Positions 37,001 to 50,707 are shown, counted from the first letter of the stretch. The stretch: DNA of 62,000 nucleotides from Neocallimastix lanati (nom. inval.) (GCA_016946835.1 JACVTC010000006.1:1955001-2017000); one strand, 5' to 3'. Made by a program: numbers and translations. Notes: a model not told the origin generated them from the sequence alone.

Positions 37001-37803
37001 ATAAATACAATACTACTATTGCTATTAGAATGGGTAGAGTTTCAGAAGATTGTCCCAAGTCTTTCCCCTGTTGTGGCAAAGGTAAACAATCTTTTGAACA
37101 TTGGATTTTTAAATGCGATGCTCTTGCATCTTTTAGATGGAATTCTTTAAATTTCATCGATGATCTCTATGTTTTATTCCTTAGGAAGATTAGAGTGTTT
37201 AATCCTCTTTCTTCCTATGACTCTATTTCTAATTTTGAAGATTAAATCAATCATTATATATACTTGTTCCTTCTTGGTGGGACTTTAGTTATAGTGGGGA
37301 ACAGAGACAATTAAATGAACTACTTTTCAAAGGTTCATCTGAGTCACCTGTTCCAAAAATTGTGGGCTTGGCGGAATTTTTAACAAGAGCAATAACCTAT
37401 CATAAGTAGTTCGTTTAAGCTATTATTTGATAGGTATTGTAAAATACCAAACTTATCCAAGAGCGTCGACGTCGTACTGATAAGACATAATGATAATACA
37501 GGATCTTCATCTATTTCTACGAAGGGTGAATCTCGCCCTAGTAATTCAATAAATGATGAATCCGGGGAGAGTTTAATGGACACTACATTATCTATTTTAA
37601 AGATGTTACTTCTAGGTTTTATTTCTTTTTTATTTGCCAACTTGATGAAATACATAGTATTTTCGAGCTTTTTTATTTTTTATTTTTTAAATTTTTATTT
37701 TTAATTTCAAATGTACTTTTCACCTACATGTATTTTTTAAAATAAAATTAATAAAGTTTTGGAAGTGTATTTTCTTACCTGTCTAAAAAAAAATATTAAT
37801 TCT

Positions 37804-37805
<2 letters not shown>

Positions 37806-37846
<41 letters not shown>

Positions 37847-38206
37847 TTTATTAAAATTAAAAGTATTCATGTATTTTATAAAAGAATAAATAAATAAAGA
37901 TTAAAGTTGCTATAAAAAAAATTAATTCATTAAACTAAATATAATAATTATAATAAATAAATTGAATATATTTTTATAAATTATTGATTTTTAATTTAAT
38001 TTTTTTTTTAATTAAAATGGGATTAAAAATATTATGAAAGTGATATATAATATAGAGCATTAAGTTTATTAAAATATAAACTAGAAATACTTCTACATCC
38101 CTATATTGTGTTTCTAAAGAACTTCACTTCTTTATGAAAAATTTTTTATAATTTCTAAATATATTGTTCAATATCAAATAGTAATGTAAACACTATTATC
38201 ACAAAT
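37806..38206. other. Non-coding spacer after LINE copy B
   Basis: A T run (37806-37842) continues directly from the duplicated site and could be the remaining flank of copy C. A/T-rich filler follows. A small perfect stem TAAAGAA-CTTCAC-TTCTTTA lies near 38117-38136. No gene is seen. Confidence 0.45.
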
Positions 38207-38383
38207 ATGAATAATATAGAATCAAGTACAGATTCCGATAGTAGTAACGAATTATATAATATTAATAATAATAACAGTAGAAACAATATTATTAATAATA
38301 GAAAAATTAGTGATAGTGAAAATAGAAATATTAATTTAGCGATAGTGAAAATAATAGTATTGTTACTAATAATGTAATGAATA
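38207..38383 (+). pseudogene. Asn/Ser-rich coding remnant
   Basis: An ATG at 38207 opens MNNIESSTDSDSSNELYNI, followed by Asn-rich sequence. An apparent frame change occurs near SENRNINL / SDSENNSIVTNN, and the frame then runs into the LINE copy D remnant. It could be host coding sequence hit by copy D, or simply A/T-rich sequence that happens to be open. The Ser-Asp pattern favours former coding. Confidence 0.35.
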
Positions 38384-38857
38384 AATTCAATTGGTGAAAG
38401 TCGCGTTAATTTAAGTATTTTTCTGAATAATGAGTGTGTAAATATATATGTGACGTGGTATGGATTATATTACTTGCTTCTTTGTGGAAGAGATGCAGAC
38501 ATTATTGACTTAAATTATAAAAAGGAATGTGATATTTTGCTTAAGAACTAAATCATTTCTGGTGATTATTCAAAAACGCCATTCTTGGTGTGATATGCGG
38601 CTCTCTTTACAGAAATTATGCCTCGGGCTAGTTCTTGAAAAGGATTGCTGTTCTGACGATATTAGCCCAAACTAACCAGGAGCGTCAACGCTGAAAATAA
38701 AATAAGATCATAATTTTTTTCTGAATTTATTTATACACCTTATTTTAATTATTTCTTTTATGTCATATTACTATTTAAAAAATTATTTGTTCAATTTTGA
38801 CAAATAATTTTTTTTTTATTAATTTTATGTGTTTTTATATAATATATATGTAATTGA
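38384..38857 (+). mobile_element. LINE copy D: degenerate 3' end of a diverged family member
   Basis: Translation with stops ignored gives NIYVTWYGLYYLLLCGRD, then FTEIMPRASS, then LTRSVNAENK. These line up in order with copy A's NIYYYILSTLLGGRS, FLTNVIPLICRSF and VTKSVDVEM. Several in-frame stops are present. The following about 120 bp match copy C. The element ends in tetranucleotide arrays instead of a clean poly-A tail. The 5' boundary is approximate. Confidence 0.72.
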
Positions 38858-39106
<249 letters not shown>

Positions 39107-39823
39107 TATATTTTTTTTTTTTTTTTTTTTTTTTAATTTATTTTTTCATTATTTGTGTTACATTTAATTGTTGTAAAATCTATTAATGTAACCTCCGAGA
39201 TTTATGGCATTATATAAAAATTACTAATCAAAATCAAAATAATAAGGTATAAATTGAGATTAAATATTAAAACAAATGTCTTAATAATATAAAGAAACAA
39301 ATAAGTAATAAAAAATATTGATAAGTAATAAATTGGAAAAAAAATAAAGGAAAAAAAAAATTAATAAAATGGTTTAATAAAGATGTTCATGATATATATA
39401 TATTAATAATTCAATGAAGTAAATGTACTTAGCATAATTTTTATTATAGCTAAAAAAAATTATATATATATATCATATAAATATTAATATAAAGAAAACT
39501 AAAATGCACATTAAGAAATGCAAAGAAAATTTCTCTTTTTTTGTATTTCTTTCTCTCTTTCTGTTTTTATATAAATATTTTTTTATTTTAAAAATATTAG
39601 ATTTAATTTTGTTAATTAATGTTTATATTTAATATAATAAAAAATAATTAAATAATTTATATATATTTAAATTGTATATATAATTAATTATATTATTTAA
39701 ATTGTTCATTATATTAAATTGATATATATAATAATATATAAATATTTGTTGGAATGAAATTTATATATATTTACATATATGTTTATTTTTTATTATTTTC
39801 GTTTTTATTTCAAAATAGAATAG

Positions 39824-39858
<35 letters not shown>

Positions 39859-40008
39859 AAATAGAATAAGAAATAAATAATAAATTTAAGGGAATAAATT
39901 ACAAATTCACAAATTTAATTAATAGAATTTTATTAAATTCATTATTTTACTTTAAATATATATACATTTTGAATTTTATTTTATTCTATTTTTATTTTTT
40001 TTAATTCA

Positions 40009-40043
<35 letters not shown>

Positions 40044-40249
40044 TATTTATAATAGTTTGATAAACAAAAGTACATATGATTTTTTTTTTTTTTTTTTACT
40101 TTTTGTTTTACATGAAGAAATATATAAAAAATAAACAAATTGAAATATAATACAAACACTCATAATATAGATATTTTAAATAATTAATTTTTACATATTT
40201 AATTATTTAATAAAGAATAATTTAAAACTTTTTTTTTATCATAATAAAT
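39107..40249. other. Intergenic region upstream of HEATR5
   Basis: A/T-rich filler with long T and A runs (39112-39134, 39824-39856, 40011-40036, 40080-40098). It must contain the HEATR5 promoter. Nothing specific is recognised. Confidence 0.5.
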
Positions 40250-40684
40250 ATGACTACTACATTTCAAGCTGATTTCGCATCTTTTAATTCAAAATCAATT
40301 CCTCCAGTAACAACGACACCAACAACAGCAACTCCTACTTCAAATCCTGAAAATTATAAATTTGACCAACAAAGATTACAAAAACTTGATTCTTCTGAAA
40401 AAAAAGAATTATTTGTATTTCAATGGTTATCAATTTTAGAAAAGGAATTAAAGAAAGGAGACAAGGTAGTTTTCAGAATAATAATAATAATAATAAAATA
40501 ATGTATATATACATATGCATATTTTTTAATAAGAAAAGAGGGATAGAAATATAATTTTAGTTAAATTATCGAAAAATTGAAATTTTAAAATTGAATTCAT
40601 TTAAATAAAAATTAATTAAAATTAACTTTTATAAAAATTATATTATATTATTTATTTATTTATGTATATATAAAAATTGAATTG

Positions 40685-40719
<35 letters not shown>

Positions 40720-41211
40720 AAAATTTAAATTGTTATTTTATATAATATTATTATTGTTCAAATAAAAAGACAACCATAGCCAATGAACAAGATAAAGTTG
40801 AAAAGTTATTATTAAAATTTTTATCCTCAACATCACCAAAACCAACAAGACCCACTCGTAAATTAATAGCCAGATGTTTTAATTTAATATTTACTTACGG
40901 AAGTCAAAGGAAAATTTTTGATACAATTGTAGCAATTCAACAACTTTTGAAAAATGTTACTGAAAATTCAAATAAATTGTAATTTATTATTTATTATAAA
41001 TTTATAAACAATTATATATTTATAATAAGTAATTTTAGATTTTAATTATAAATTATTTTTTCTCAATCCATTATTTTCAAATATTATAATTGTTTAGAGC
41101 TGTAATTCATTGTTTAGGTGCAATTACCGAGGTTCACGGTAAAAATGTTATGTCATTATTCTCAGAAACAGTCATTAGTTTAGTAAAGTTAATGAAACAA
41201 ACCACTGATGT

Positions 41212-41254
<43 letters not shown>

Positions 41255-41317
41255 GAATGATATATATATATTTATTAACGTAATTATTACAATTAAATCA
41301 ATGATATTTTTATATAA

Positions 41318-41348
<31 letters not shown>

Positions 41349-41552
41349 TAAATAAAAAAAAAAGGTTCATATCCGTCATGAGATATTAGATTCATTATGT
41401 AGAGGCCTTAAAGGTGCTGGCCGTGCTTTAGCAGAAACAACAGCTAAAGATATTTTTAAATTATGTAAACATGGTTTTAATGACAAAAGCTTAATTATTA
41501 GAGCTGACTCAGGCAATGTAATTACTACTATTACTAATATATATGTTTATAT

Positions 41553-41609
<57 letters not shown>

Positions 41610-44600
41610 GTTATATTGTTAAATTAATACTAATAATTATTTACAATATATATTTATATTTATAAATAAATTTGTTTCTTTTAAAATATTACTGTTACTA
41701 CTGCTTTTATTAATACTATTTTTACTATTTCAATTACTACTAATAATAATAAAGTGTTTACAAGCACTATATGAATACACCATATACCCAAAGCCAGCTT
41801 ATCAGGGTGATTATGAATCATTGATTATATTAATGATAAAAGGAATGGATAAATCAAATTTCAAAGTAAGACAATCATTATCAAGTGCTGCATCATATTT
41901 ATTAGTCACATTCCTTCAAAGTCCTATTCCAAAAAAGAAATCTTCATCTGTACCAGCACCACCAACTTATCCAACTATCGATGAAGCGTTATCTATTTTA
42001 TACAACGCTTTTAATAAATATTCTTCACGTGAAATACTTACTGGTATAATTGAATGCTATGCCTCATTTTATCAAAAAATGGGTATTCAATGGATTGAAG
42101 ATAATTACAGTCTTATTTTAAATCATACATTAAGTTTGTTAAAGAATACTAAGAGTGATCAAAATAGTTCTTTAATTGTTAGTGAATATTGTAAATATCT
42201 TTTAAGAAATGTTATTGGTAAAATCTTAAGCGAATCCGCTCAAAATAACGCTGTTAAAATTATTATCAATGAACATATTAAAAAGGTACTCGCTAATAAA
42301 ACTTTTACTGAAGAAAAAGACTTAGAAATGAAATGTATTTTAGATGAATTAGCAGCATTGTTATTAGATTTAGGACCAGCTTTAATTTATGTTCCTGTAA
42401 GTTTATGTATTTATATTAAAAATAATATAAAAAATATTTTGCAAATAGTAATTATGATATAAGATATTTATAATTATTTTACAATTTATATTTTATATTA
42501 TAAATATAAAATAATACTAATTATTATTATTTTTTAATTAATATATTATGTTATAAATATAAAATAATAATATTTAAAATAATTAATATTTATTATTAAT
42601 AATGAATAATACTAACAATGAAATTAATATAAATAATATATTTAATATTTAATTATATAAATTTTATAATGTATTTAAAAATAATCTATTTTAGGAGGTT
42701 GCAAAGGGATTAAATTCTATAATATCTTATCCAAATAGAGCTGTAAATATTACCGCTTCTTGGTGTATAAGATGCTTCTGTAAACAAAATTCAACATATA
42801 TTAATCAAGAAATTAGCTATTTTGTTAATCAATTAAATAATGCAGAATCAAGCCTTAATGAAAATAATAAAAATTCAATTGAAAAATATATATCTTTTTG
42901 TTATCCATTAGCTACTTTGATTACATTAATTCCACAACGTTCCTTAAATGTTTCAATTGCAACTGCTGCTCAACTTTTTAATTACTCAAGTCATATTTTA
43001 AAATCTATACAAGGTGGTCAATCATCAAATATACCATTAAAAATTATGGATGCAAAGATACAAGTTGCTTGGACAATTATTGATGCTTTAATGTCATTAG
43101 GTCCAAAGTTTGTAAAGGTTCATTTAACTCAATTATTAAACTTATGGAAGAATGCTTTACCAAAAATTTCAATGAAAGATAATTCAATTCAATACTCTGA
43201 AAAGGAAATTATTCATCAAATTGATTCTAGATCATATGCACTTTCTGCTCTTCATTCTTTCTTAGAATACAATGACAATGATTTAATTAACATAGATATT
43301 TCTAAAAGAATCGTTATTTGTTTAAATAACGTTTTAGCATTTATATCTTCATTACCAAAACACTATTCAAATATTTTATCAAGTACATTAAATACTCAAT
43401 CCCTTATTAATACTGCAACTAGTGCATCAATAACCGTTCCATTTTCATCTTCATCTACTCCATTAAAAAAGGTTATGGAAAGAGAATATTTAATGAAAAA
43501 GAGATTATATCAATGCTATTGTAAATTCTCAGATCCATCTGTTTATGAAATGGCACAAACCATTCTTTTAAAGTCAACCCTTGAACTTATTGCTCCAGAT
43601 TACGAGAAAAATACTAATCCATTTACAGGAAATATTAGTTCTCATCATCTTAATTCATCTATTTTAGCAGGTAGTTATACTACCTCTTTAATAAAAGGTA
43701 TTCGTGTTGAAGTTGCTAATCATTTAGGATTAATTGATAGAGGAATTAATAATATTGTAACTTCTGATTATGATGTTCAAAGAATTGAAGAATTGGTAAT
43801 ATTTTATTTTTATTTTATTTTTATTTTTATTTTTATTTTTTTTTATTTTTATTTTATTTTTATTTTTATTTTTATTTTTTTTTTTAAATTTATTTTTATT
43901 ATTATATAATTTTATTAGAAAAAATTTTAATATATTATTTTTAATTATATATTTATAATATAATGATATATATTTTGTGGGTTATTTTAATTTTTTTTTT
44001 CTTTTATTATACTTATTATTTTTTATGTTAATAAATTTTATATCATAATAAATTATACTGTTTTTTGTTTAATATATTAGATTGATCAAAAATCTTTCTC
44101 ATCTTGTGAAAATGATCCACATATATTATTTGAAAAAGAATATTGTTTAGATACTAGCGATATTATTCAACAATGTCCTGTATCTCCACCATTAAATATT
44201 GGTATGGTCGATGCTGCTATTGAATTATATTCTAAACTATTTCCAATTCAAGGTTCAAATCATCAAGAAACATGTAATGAATATTTCTTGAAGGTTACTA
44301 AATATTTAGAAACTAAGATTTGGCCAGGTAAAAAAGAAGCAGTTCAAACTAATTTAATAATAGCTATTTTGGGTTCTCTTAAGTATATATTAAAAAATCA
44401 AGGTTCATTAAAGAGTAATAAAGTTGCATCTCAAATTAAAGAATTAATTTTAAGTTCATTATCCCATTCTTCATACGTCATTAGAGCTATATCTAGTGAA
44501 ACTGTTGGTCGTTTAGCTCAAGTTATGAATACAGCTACATTTACTAATCCATTAATGAAAGAATTAATTGATAAAATTGTTAATTTAAGAGATCCTGAAA

Positions 44601-47600
44601 CTAGATCGGGTTGCTCACTCGCTTTAGGATGTATTCAAGGTCATGTTGGTGGTATGGCTGGTGGATCTCAATTAAAAACTATTGTTGGTATATTACATTC
44701 CTTAGCAAGCGATCCACATCCACAAGTACATATGTGGGCGTTGTATTCTATTTGGTTAATTATTGAAGGGTCTGGTTTAATGTATAGCACCTATGTTAAT
44801 TCTACTCTTTCAATTATTTCTAAATTAATTATGTCAGAGACTCATGAACCAGTTTCATCTTTTGAAAACTATAATAGTATTCATGCTGGTTATGCTGGAG
44901 TTTATCCAGCTTTTGGTAAGATCCTCTATGCATTAATTGGTGTAATTGGTCCTGAATTAATGCTTTCTTCGAAACTTCGTGACCTTTGTTTTAATTTATA
45001 TGAAGAATTTAAGAATGATTCAGATCCATTTGTTGTTGTTGAAGCCATTCGTTGTATTCAACATTTCATTCTTTTTGCTCCTAAACATTTAGATGTTGGT
45101 TCTTTAATTCCATTCCTTCAATATCAACTTTCAAATGATAATAAGTCTCAAGTTCAAGTATTACGTAAAGGTTGCGTCACTTGTCTTTATCAATTAGTTC
45201 AACGTGAACCAGAATTAGTTTTAAGAAATGCTAATAAATTGGAAGAACAACTTTTCGGTTTATTAGATATTGAACCTGATAAAATGGTTAAAGATGAAAT
45301 AAAGGATATTCTTCTTAATCTTTTACGTTGTGTGGGTCCAAAACGTCCATCTCAATGGTTACTTTTAATTAAAATAATTTTATCTAAAAGTGGAACTGTA
45401 GGTGGAGCTTCCAATGATAGTTCTATGATTCATATGAATGAACAAGATGAAGATGATGAAGAATACTTTACAAATATTGATGAATCGGATAAAAAACCAT
45501 CAAAAGTAGTTCAATTTTCATCCAAGGGTAAAAATATTGAAGTAGTTTTACTTCCAAGATGGAGAACCCATCTTTTCGCATTGAATTGTCTTAGAGAACT
45601 TCTTAATGTTATTTATAAGACTGGTCAAAAAGCACATTATGATTTACAAATTGCAAGAAAAATCAGAGAACAATATGGTGATAAAAATACCGACTTTTTA
45701 GTATTTAAATTGAATGATTTGATTCAAATGGCATTCGGTACAGCTACAGCTACTGTGATTGATTTAAGATTAGGAGGTTTAAATGTCTTGCAAGATATTC
45801 TTCAAAAATTCTCAGATTCTGAAGATCCTGACTATGAGGGTCATGCCTTAATAGAACAATATCAAGCTCAAATTTCTGCTGCCTTGACACCTGCTTTTTC
45901 TAAAGATGCTCCGTTAGAAGTTACTAGTGTTGCTTGTCGTGTTTGTTCAAAATATATTGGTAGTGGTATTAATAAAGATTTAAGCACCCTTTCTCGTGTT
46001 TTAAAAAATATGAATCATTGTCTCTTGAAGTATACCTCTATTCATATTAATACTGATGATTCTTCTCTAAACCAAGTCAGTTCCCATTCTCATTCTAATG
46101 CTAATGATAAAAATGGAAATGCTAATGCCAATGATCATAAGTATAGTACACATGCCTTCCTTCTAGTAAGACTTTCTATTTTGAGTTCATGGGCTGAACT
46201 TCATTTAGCTTCCTATAAGCATAACTTTTTAATTCCTGTTGTTCAACCTAATTTGAAATTATTACTATCTTTCTGGATTTCTTCTCTTTGTGAATTTAGT
46301 CGTCTTAAACAGGAATCAGAAATGCATTCTCCATCTTCGATGACAAGAATTAATGATTCTCTTTCAGCTGTTTCTTCTATTTATTTGGCCTTTATTCGTG
46401 AAATTAATTTACCATTCTATGAACATACTTGGATTCCATTTATTCAAGCAGTTGCTAGTTTAATAAGTTCAACAGATAATGAAATTAAACTTATTTTTAG
46501 ACCAGAATCGGTCTCACCAAAATTCCCACCAAAATCATTTTATATTATTTTTGGTCTTTGTATTAGTATGATTACTACTGAAAAGTCCTTCTATTCTAAA
46601 AATAATCAATTAATCAATAAGGAACTTTTCAGTGGTGAAAAGAATTATGATAAAAATGAAATCATTATTATATGTTTAGACAGTATCTTAAAGTTCTTCA
46701 ATCCAGTTTTTGCTGGAACAGAGTTCCTTTATGATGATATCTTCTTTGAAATTATGGCTATATTTGAAAGACTTTCCCGTCAAAGAAATACAGATATTCA
46801 ATATCTTATTGTTGCTATTTTAAATCTTATTGCTAAAAACTATCCATATTTCTATACCAGTCTTGATAGTGATGCTAAAGAATTAATAATTGATGACGTA
46901 AACTATGGTGTATCCGAAAAATTTTATGTCGTTGTTAAACTTTTATTCTATATTGTCTTAGATTCTCTTAATGTATTTACTAATCCATCCTCAGTAAATA
47001 AAAGTGATGGTTCAATGTCTTCTTTAAATAAATCCTCCTCAAAAGCTAATATGAAGGATGAAGCTAAAATCGATTTAGTTTTATCTAGTGCTATGGAAAC
47101 CATTGCCCTCATATTTTCATCTATTCAAGATATGAATATAAAAATTCAAATGATTCCTCTTCAACTTTATATCTATAGTGTAGTAAGTCAAATTAGACCT
47201 ACTACAATTTCTTCTATTATGGTTGGATTTAAATCTCAAATGGATACTTTGAAGATAGATGAACAAAGTGATGAATCTATTAAAAAGCTTTATCAATCTA
47301 TTCAAGCCTTTTCTAAAAACTTTTTTGAGAAGTTAAGAAATATGACTGAATTATCAGAAGTAGATCAAAATCAAAAATTAAATTATATATTGATAGAAAC
47401 TCTTATTCTTTCTTCAACCATTATAACAGATAAAGGCAATGAAAGTAATCATATTCAACAAAAATTAGTAAAGATTATGATTCGTTTCTTAGTAGAATCT
47501 TTAGATATCGATCAACCGGTATTAAGTATTCAAATATTGAAATGTATTTCTTCTTTTGAGAATTTATATAATAGAGAAGATGAACCAGCTATGCAAGCCA

Positions 47601-48015
47601 TTGGTCAATCATGTATTAAATTTTGTGTTCCTAATCTTATTCGTATCTTGAAGGAAATTAATCAAGAGAAATATATGAATATAGTTAAGGATGAGACCTA
47701 CAAGAATTTCATTGAACAAATTTTCCTTAATCTTATTTCTAATTATTCTATGGTTAAAGATGTAAAAGAAAAGATTGTTCTTCTTACGGTTATTTTATGT
47801 TCACTTGCAACCTATATTCGTGATTTACAACAAATGGATAGAAAACGCTTAATTAACTTTAAGAATATTAATGAAGGTAAAGTTCATAGTTTTGCTGTTC
47901 AAACGATGATTCAATTAGCTACAGCAGTTCCTATTCATTTTAAGAGTATATTTTCAACTTTACCAGGTAAGGAAAGAGAAAAGATAGAAGTAGCTTTTCG
48001 TGTAAATATGACAGC

Positions 48016-48047
<32 letters not shown>

Positions 48048-48170
48048 TACATCGTAAGGATAGTTTTGATGATGATGGATTTAGTAGTGATTTCTCTGAT
48101 TTCTCCGATGATGATAATGAAAAAGTAACTAATCAAGAACCTCAATTAAAGATTAATTTTTCAGATTTTA

Positions 48171-48175
<5 letters not shown>
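40250..48175 (+). CDS. HEATR5/LAA1 HEAT-repeat protein, 7 exons, 2175 aa
   Basis: Large HEAT-solenoid protein of the HEATR5 (animals) / Laa1 (yeast) family. Known members bind AP-1 and act in clathrin-dependent traffic between trans-Golgi and endosomes. Exons: 40250-40465, 40770-40978, 41098-41209, 41365-41517, 41755-42396, 42695-43795, 44081-48175. All introns are phase 0 except the phase-2 intron after exon 2, and all are GT-AG. Family segments include RKLIARCFNLIFTYG near residue 100, HIRHEILDSLCRGLKGAGRA, and the conserved central block GCSLALGCIQGHVGGMAG followed by VHMWALYSIWLIIEGSG. The length is close to human HEATR5B (2071) and yeast Laa1 (2014). The C-terminus has an Asn run, then an acidic tail with repeated SDFSDFSDDD-type segments. 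Introns 3 and 4 carry 30-48-nt T runs. Confidence 0.95.
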
Positions 48176-48203
<28 letters not shown>

Positions 48204-48645
48204 CTTAAATTATAATAAATAATAACAAAATATAATATTCAATCTATTTTTAACAAAATTAAATATTTATATATATAAATTGTATGGATTATAAAAATAT
48301 ATTTATATATATTTAAAAAAAAAAAAAAAAAAAATTAATTAAAATAATAGCAATTATTAATTTAATATTTTAAATATAAAAACCAATAAACAAACCAACA
48401 ACAACACCTAAAAAAAAAAAAAAAAAATAAAAAAACAAAACAATAACAAAAAACAAACAAACAAACAAAAAATATTAACTAAAATTAAACAAAAATTATA
48501 TTATAGAAATTTCTTATTGATGATTTTTAAATAAAATAAAAATAATTTTATATAAATCATTCACTTTTTTTTATTTTTTTTTATTTTTTTAATTATATTT
48601 ATAGTATTATTAGAAAAAAAAATATGAAAAATAAAACAAAATTAA

Positions 48646-48719
<74 letters not shown>

Positions 48720-48825
48720 GACATATTTTTAATTAAAAATGATATACATATTTGTTAAGTTTGTCTTTTTTTTTTTAAAAAAAAAAAATTGAATATTACA
48801 ATAAATTAAAAAATAATATAATCAA

Positions 48826-48956
<131 letters not shown>

Positions 48957-49372
48957 ATTAATAAAAGTTTGATATATATATATATATATATTTTTTTTTT
49001 TATTTTTTTCTTAAAGTTTGATGAAAGATAACTTTATTATGGATAAATTATTATATTAAAAAAAAAAAGTTGTAAATAATTTTATTATTATATACTATGG
49101 AAAATTATTGTTATTACCTTCATATGGTCTTAATAATATGTTATAATAAATTTTACAATAAATAATAAAAAAAAAAAAAAAAAAAACAGGATTAAAAAAT
49201 TATTATGATTATTACTATTTATTATAAATTAAAGTTTTTTTTTTTATTTTATTTTATTTTATTTTTTAGCTAAATTAATTAATATAATTATATTAATAAA
49301 TTTATATTTAAATTTATATTTACTAATTGTTTGTTAAATTTTAAATATGAATAATGTGTTTTTTGTATATTA

Positions 49373-49514
<142 letters not shown>

Positions 49515-49543
49515 GAATAAAATAATAATAAATTAAAGAAAAA

Positions 49544-50062
49544 ATGAAAAATTCGTATAAAACAGATAATAATATAATTATGAATAAAAAAGAATTAAAT
49601 AGAGAATTAAATTCAAAACCAAATTTAGTTAATAAAACAAAGAATCAGGTTTTAATTATAATAAAGGTTCATCATTTACTGTAAGGAATAATAATAGACA
49701 TAATTCTTCCATTGAAATGAATAATGTTAATGGAAATGGTAATTTTATGTATGGTAATAAAATTAATAGAACTAATTTAAGAAAAAAAAAATACCAGTAA
49801 TCATTCTTTTCATCCACCACTAATAGATGACAATAGAAATAATAACAGCAATAATAATAATCATCATCATTAGAGAGAAATGCTTTTAGGATATGATACT
49901 CAATTTCATGCTGATATATTAAATTCACAATCAATATCAGAAAATGAAGAATTTTCTTCAAGTGATAATAGTAGCATAATACCGAATCCATCAGAAACAT
50001 CTTATATCGAAAAATGAATGGATTAAAATGCTAACTTCTTCCCAATCATCAACTGAATTATA
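49544..50062 (+). pseudogene. Decayed Asn/Ser-rich protein gene
   Basis: An ATG at 49544 opens MKNSYKTDNNIIMNKKELNR. Coding-like sequence then continues through frame changes near 49650 (into FNYNKGSSFTVRNNN), in an A run near 49790 (into NTSNHSFHPPLIDDNRNN), a stop at about 49873 and another change near 50008. It ends NEWIKMLTSSQSSTEL plus TAA at 50062. The composition matches this organism's disordered Asn-rich proteins. Three frame changes plus a stop make a functional gene unlikely, unless short introns lie at exactly these points. A LINE remnant follows immediately. Confidence 0.55.
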
Positions 50063-50707
50063 ACGAAAAGGATTTCGGATTATGCTTTTTCTCATGGAAT
50101 TATTAGACCAGAACAATTTGGTTTAAGAAATAAAAAGGAAGTTTATTTGTCTCAATTCTTGAAATTTGCCAAAGAAGAAAATTTAATGATCAATTTATCT
50201 TTTTTGCCTTTCTGGATTTCAAAAAAGCTTATGCTTTACTTTCAATTTATAATATACATATAAAACTTTGTGATATTCGTATTGGTGGTAAGAAGACGTT
50301 TTATTTATAGTATCTTTCAATCATCTTCAATCTTCTTTCCCCATTTCATACTTTATGAGGTTTACGGAATTTCTTACTAATGTTATACCCATTGTGATTA
50401 GATATTTTTATACTATGATTAATTTGTATTACCATTAGACTTACCGTTGTCACGAGTGTTGACTTCAAAACAATAAGGCAAAGAAGAAATTTTAATATAG
50501 ATTCGAATGGTAATTTTTATCCATATGGAGTTATTATCTCTGAATGGGAAAAATTAGAGGCCATAACATAGTTTTTTAAAAGATTTAATATTTATATAAA
50601 ACATACATACTAATTTCAAATATTCAATTTTTTTTTACTTATTGTTACAATGAAATATTTAAATGAAGTTAAATGAATAAATGAATAAATAAATAAATAA
50701 ATAAAAA
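50063..50707 (+). mobile_element. LINE copy E: degenerate, internally deleted remnant
   Basis: It starts in the RT domain: KRISDYAFSHGIIRPEQFG matches copy B's DRISTYAFSHNFIRPEQFG. It continues through a motif-A remnant (FLDFKKAY, Asp retained but the sequence shifted out of frame), then jumps across a large internal deletion. The C-terminal segments follow: RFTEFLTNVIPIVIR-like, TSVDFKTIRQ and VIISEWEKLEAIT with a stop near 50570. The 3' region ends in AAAT-type repeats near 50707. I cannot find a convincing target-site duplication. Confidence 0.82.

Larger units (their letters stand above)
32562..37245 (+). pseudogene. LINE copy B ORF: APE endonuclease + reverse transcriptase + Cys/His domain, broken
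   Basis: Nine codons (MAQVISRIP, 32562-32588) continue in frame at 34075 once copy A is set aside. The frame is then open to the stop at 35590-35592. Endonuclease hallmarks: NINGWN, CVCLQETR, VLVGDFNMS, CIDHVIYN, GISDHKPI. RT hallmarks after the stop: NKTPGPDGIP, IPKKGD, AFLDLKKAYDSV (motif A), GVRQGCPLSP, FADD (motif C). Breaks: in-frame stops at 35590 and 35893, a frame change in an A run near 36463, and a stop after FGI (about 36583). At that stop more than 100 residues present in copy A are deleted. The C-terminal Cys/His region (CCGKGKQSFEHWIFKC) survives to about 37245. The element cannot make a full-length product as it stands. Confidence 0.9.
32522..37793 (+). mobile_element. LINE copy B: APE-type non-LTR retrotransposon, near full length, split by copy A
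   Basis: It is bracketed by the 12-bp direct repeat TATTAATTCTGT (32510-32521 and 37794-37805), and its 3' end is CTGTCTA plus nine A. Without the nested copy A it is about 3.8 kb. A leader of about 40 nt precedes the ATG at 32562. The ORF holds an endonuclease, a reverse transcriptase and part of a C-terminal Cys/His domain. Because the ORF begins so close to the 5' boundary, this copy may be complete at its 5' end, which is uncommon for LINEs. I see no separate ORF1. The clade is not assigned. Confidence 0.88.

Noticed and set aside
44204-48175. A separate 1323-aa gene
   Set aside because: The frame is open upstream to an acceptor at 44080 and connects in phase with six earlier exons. The whole matches HEATR5 length and order.
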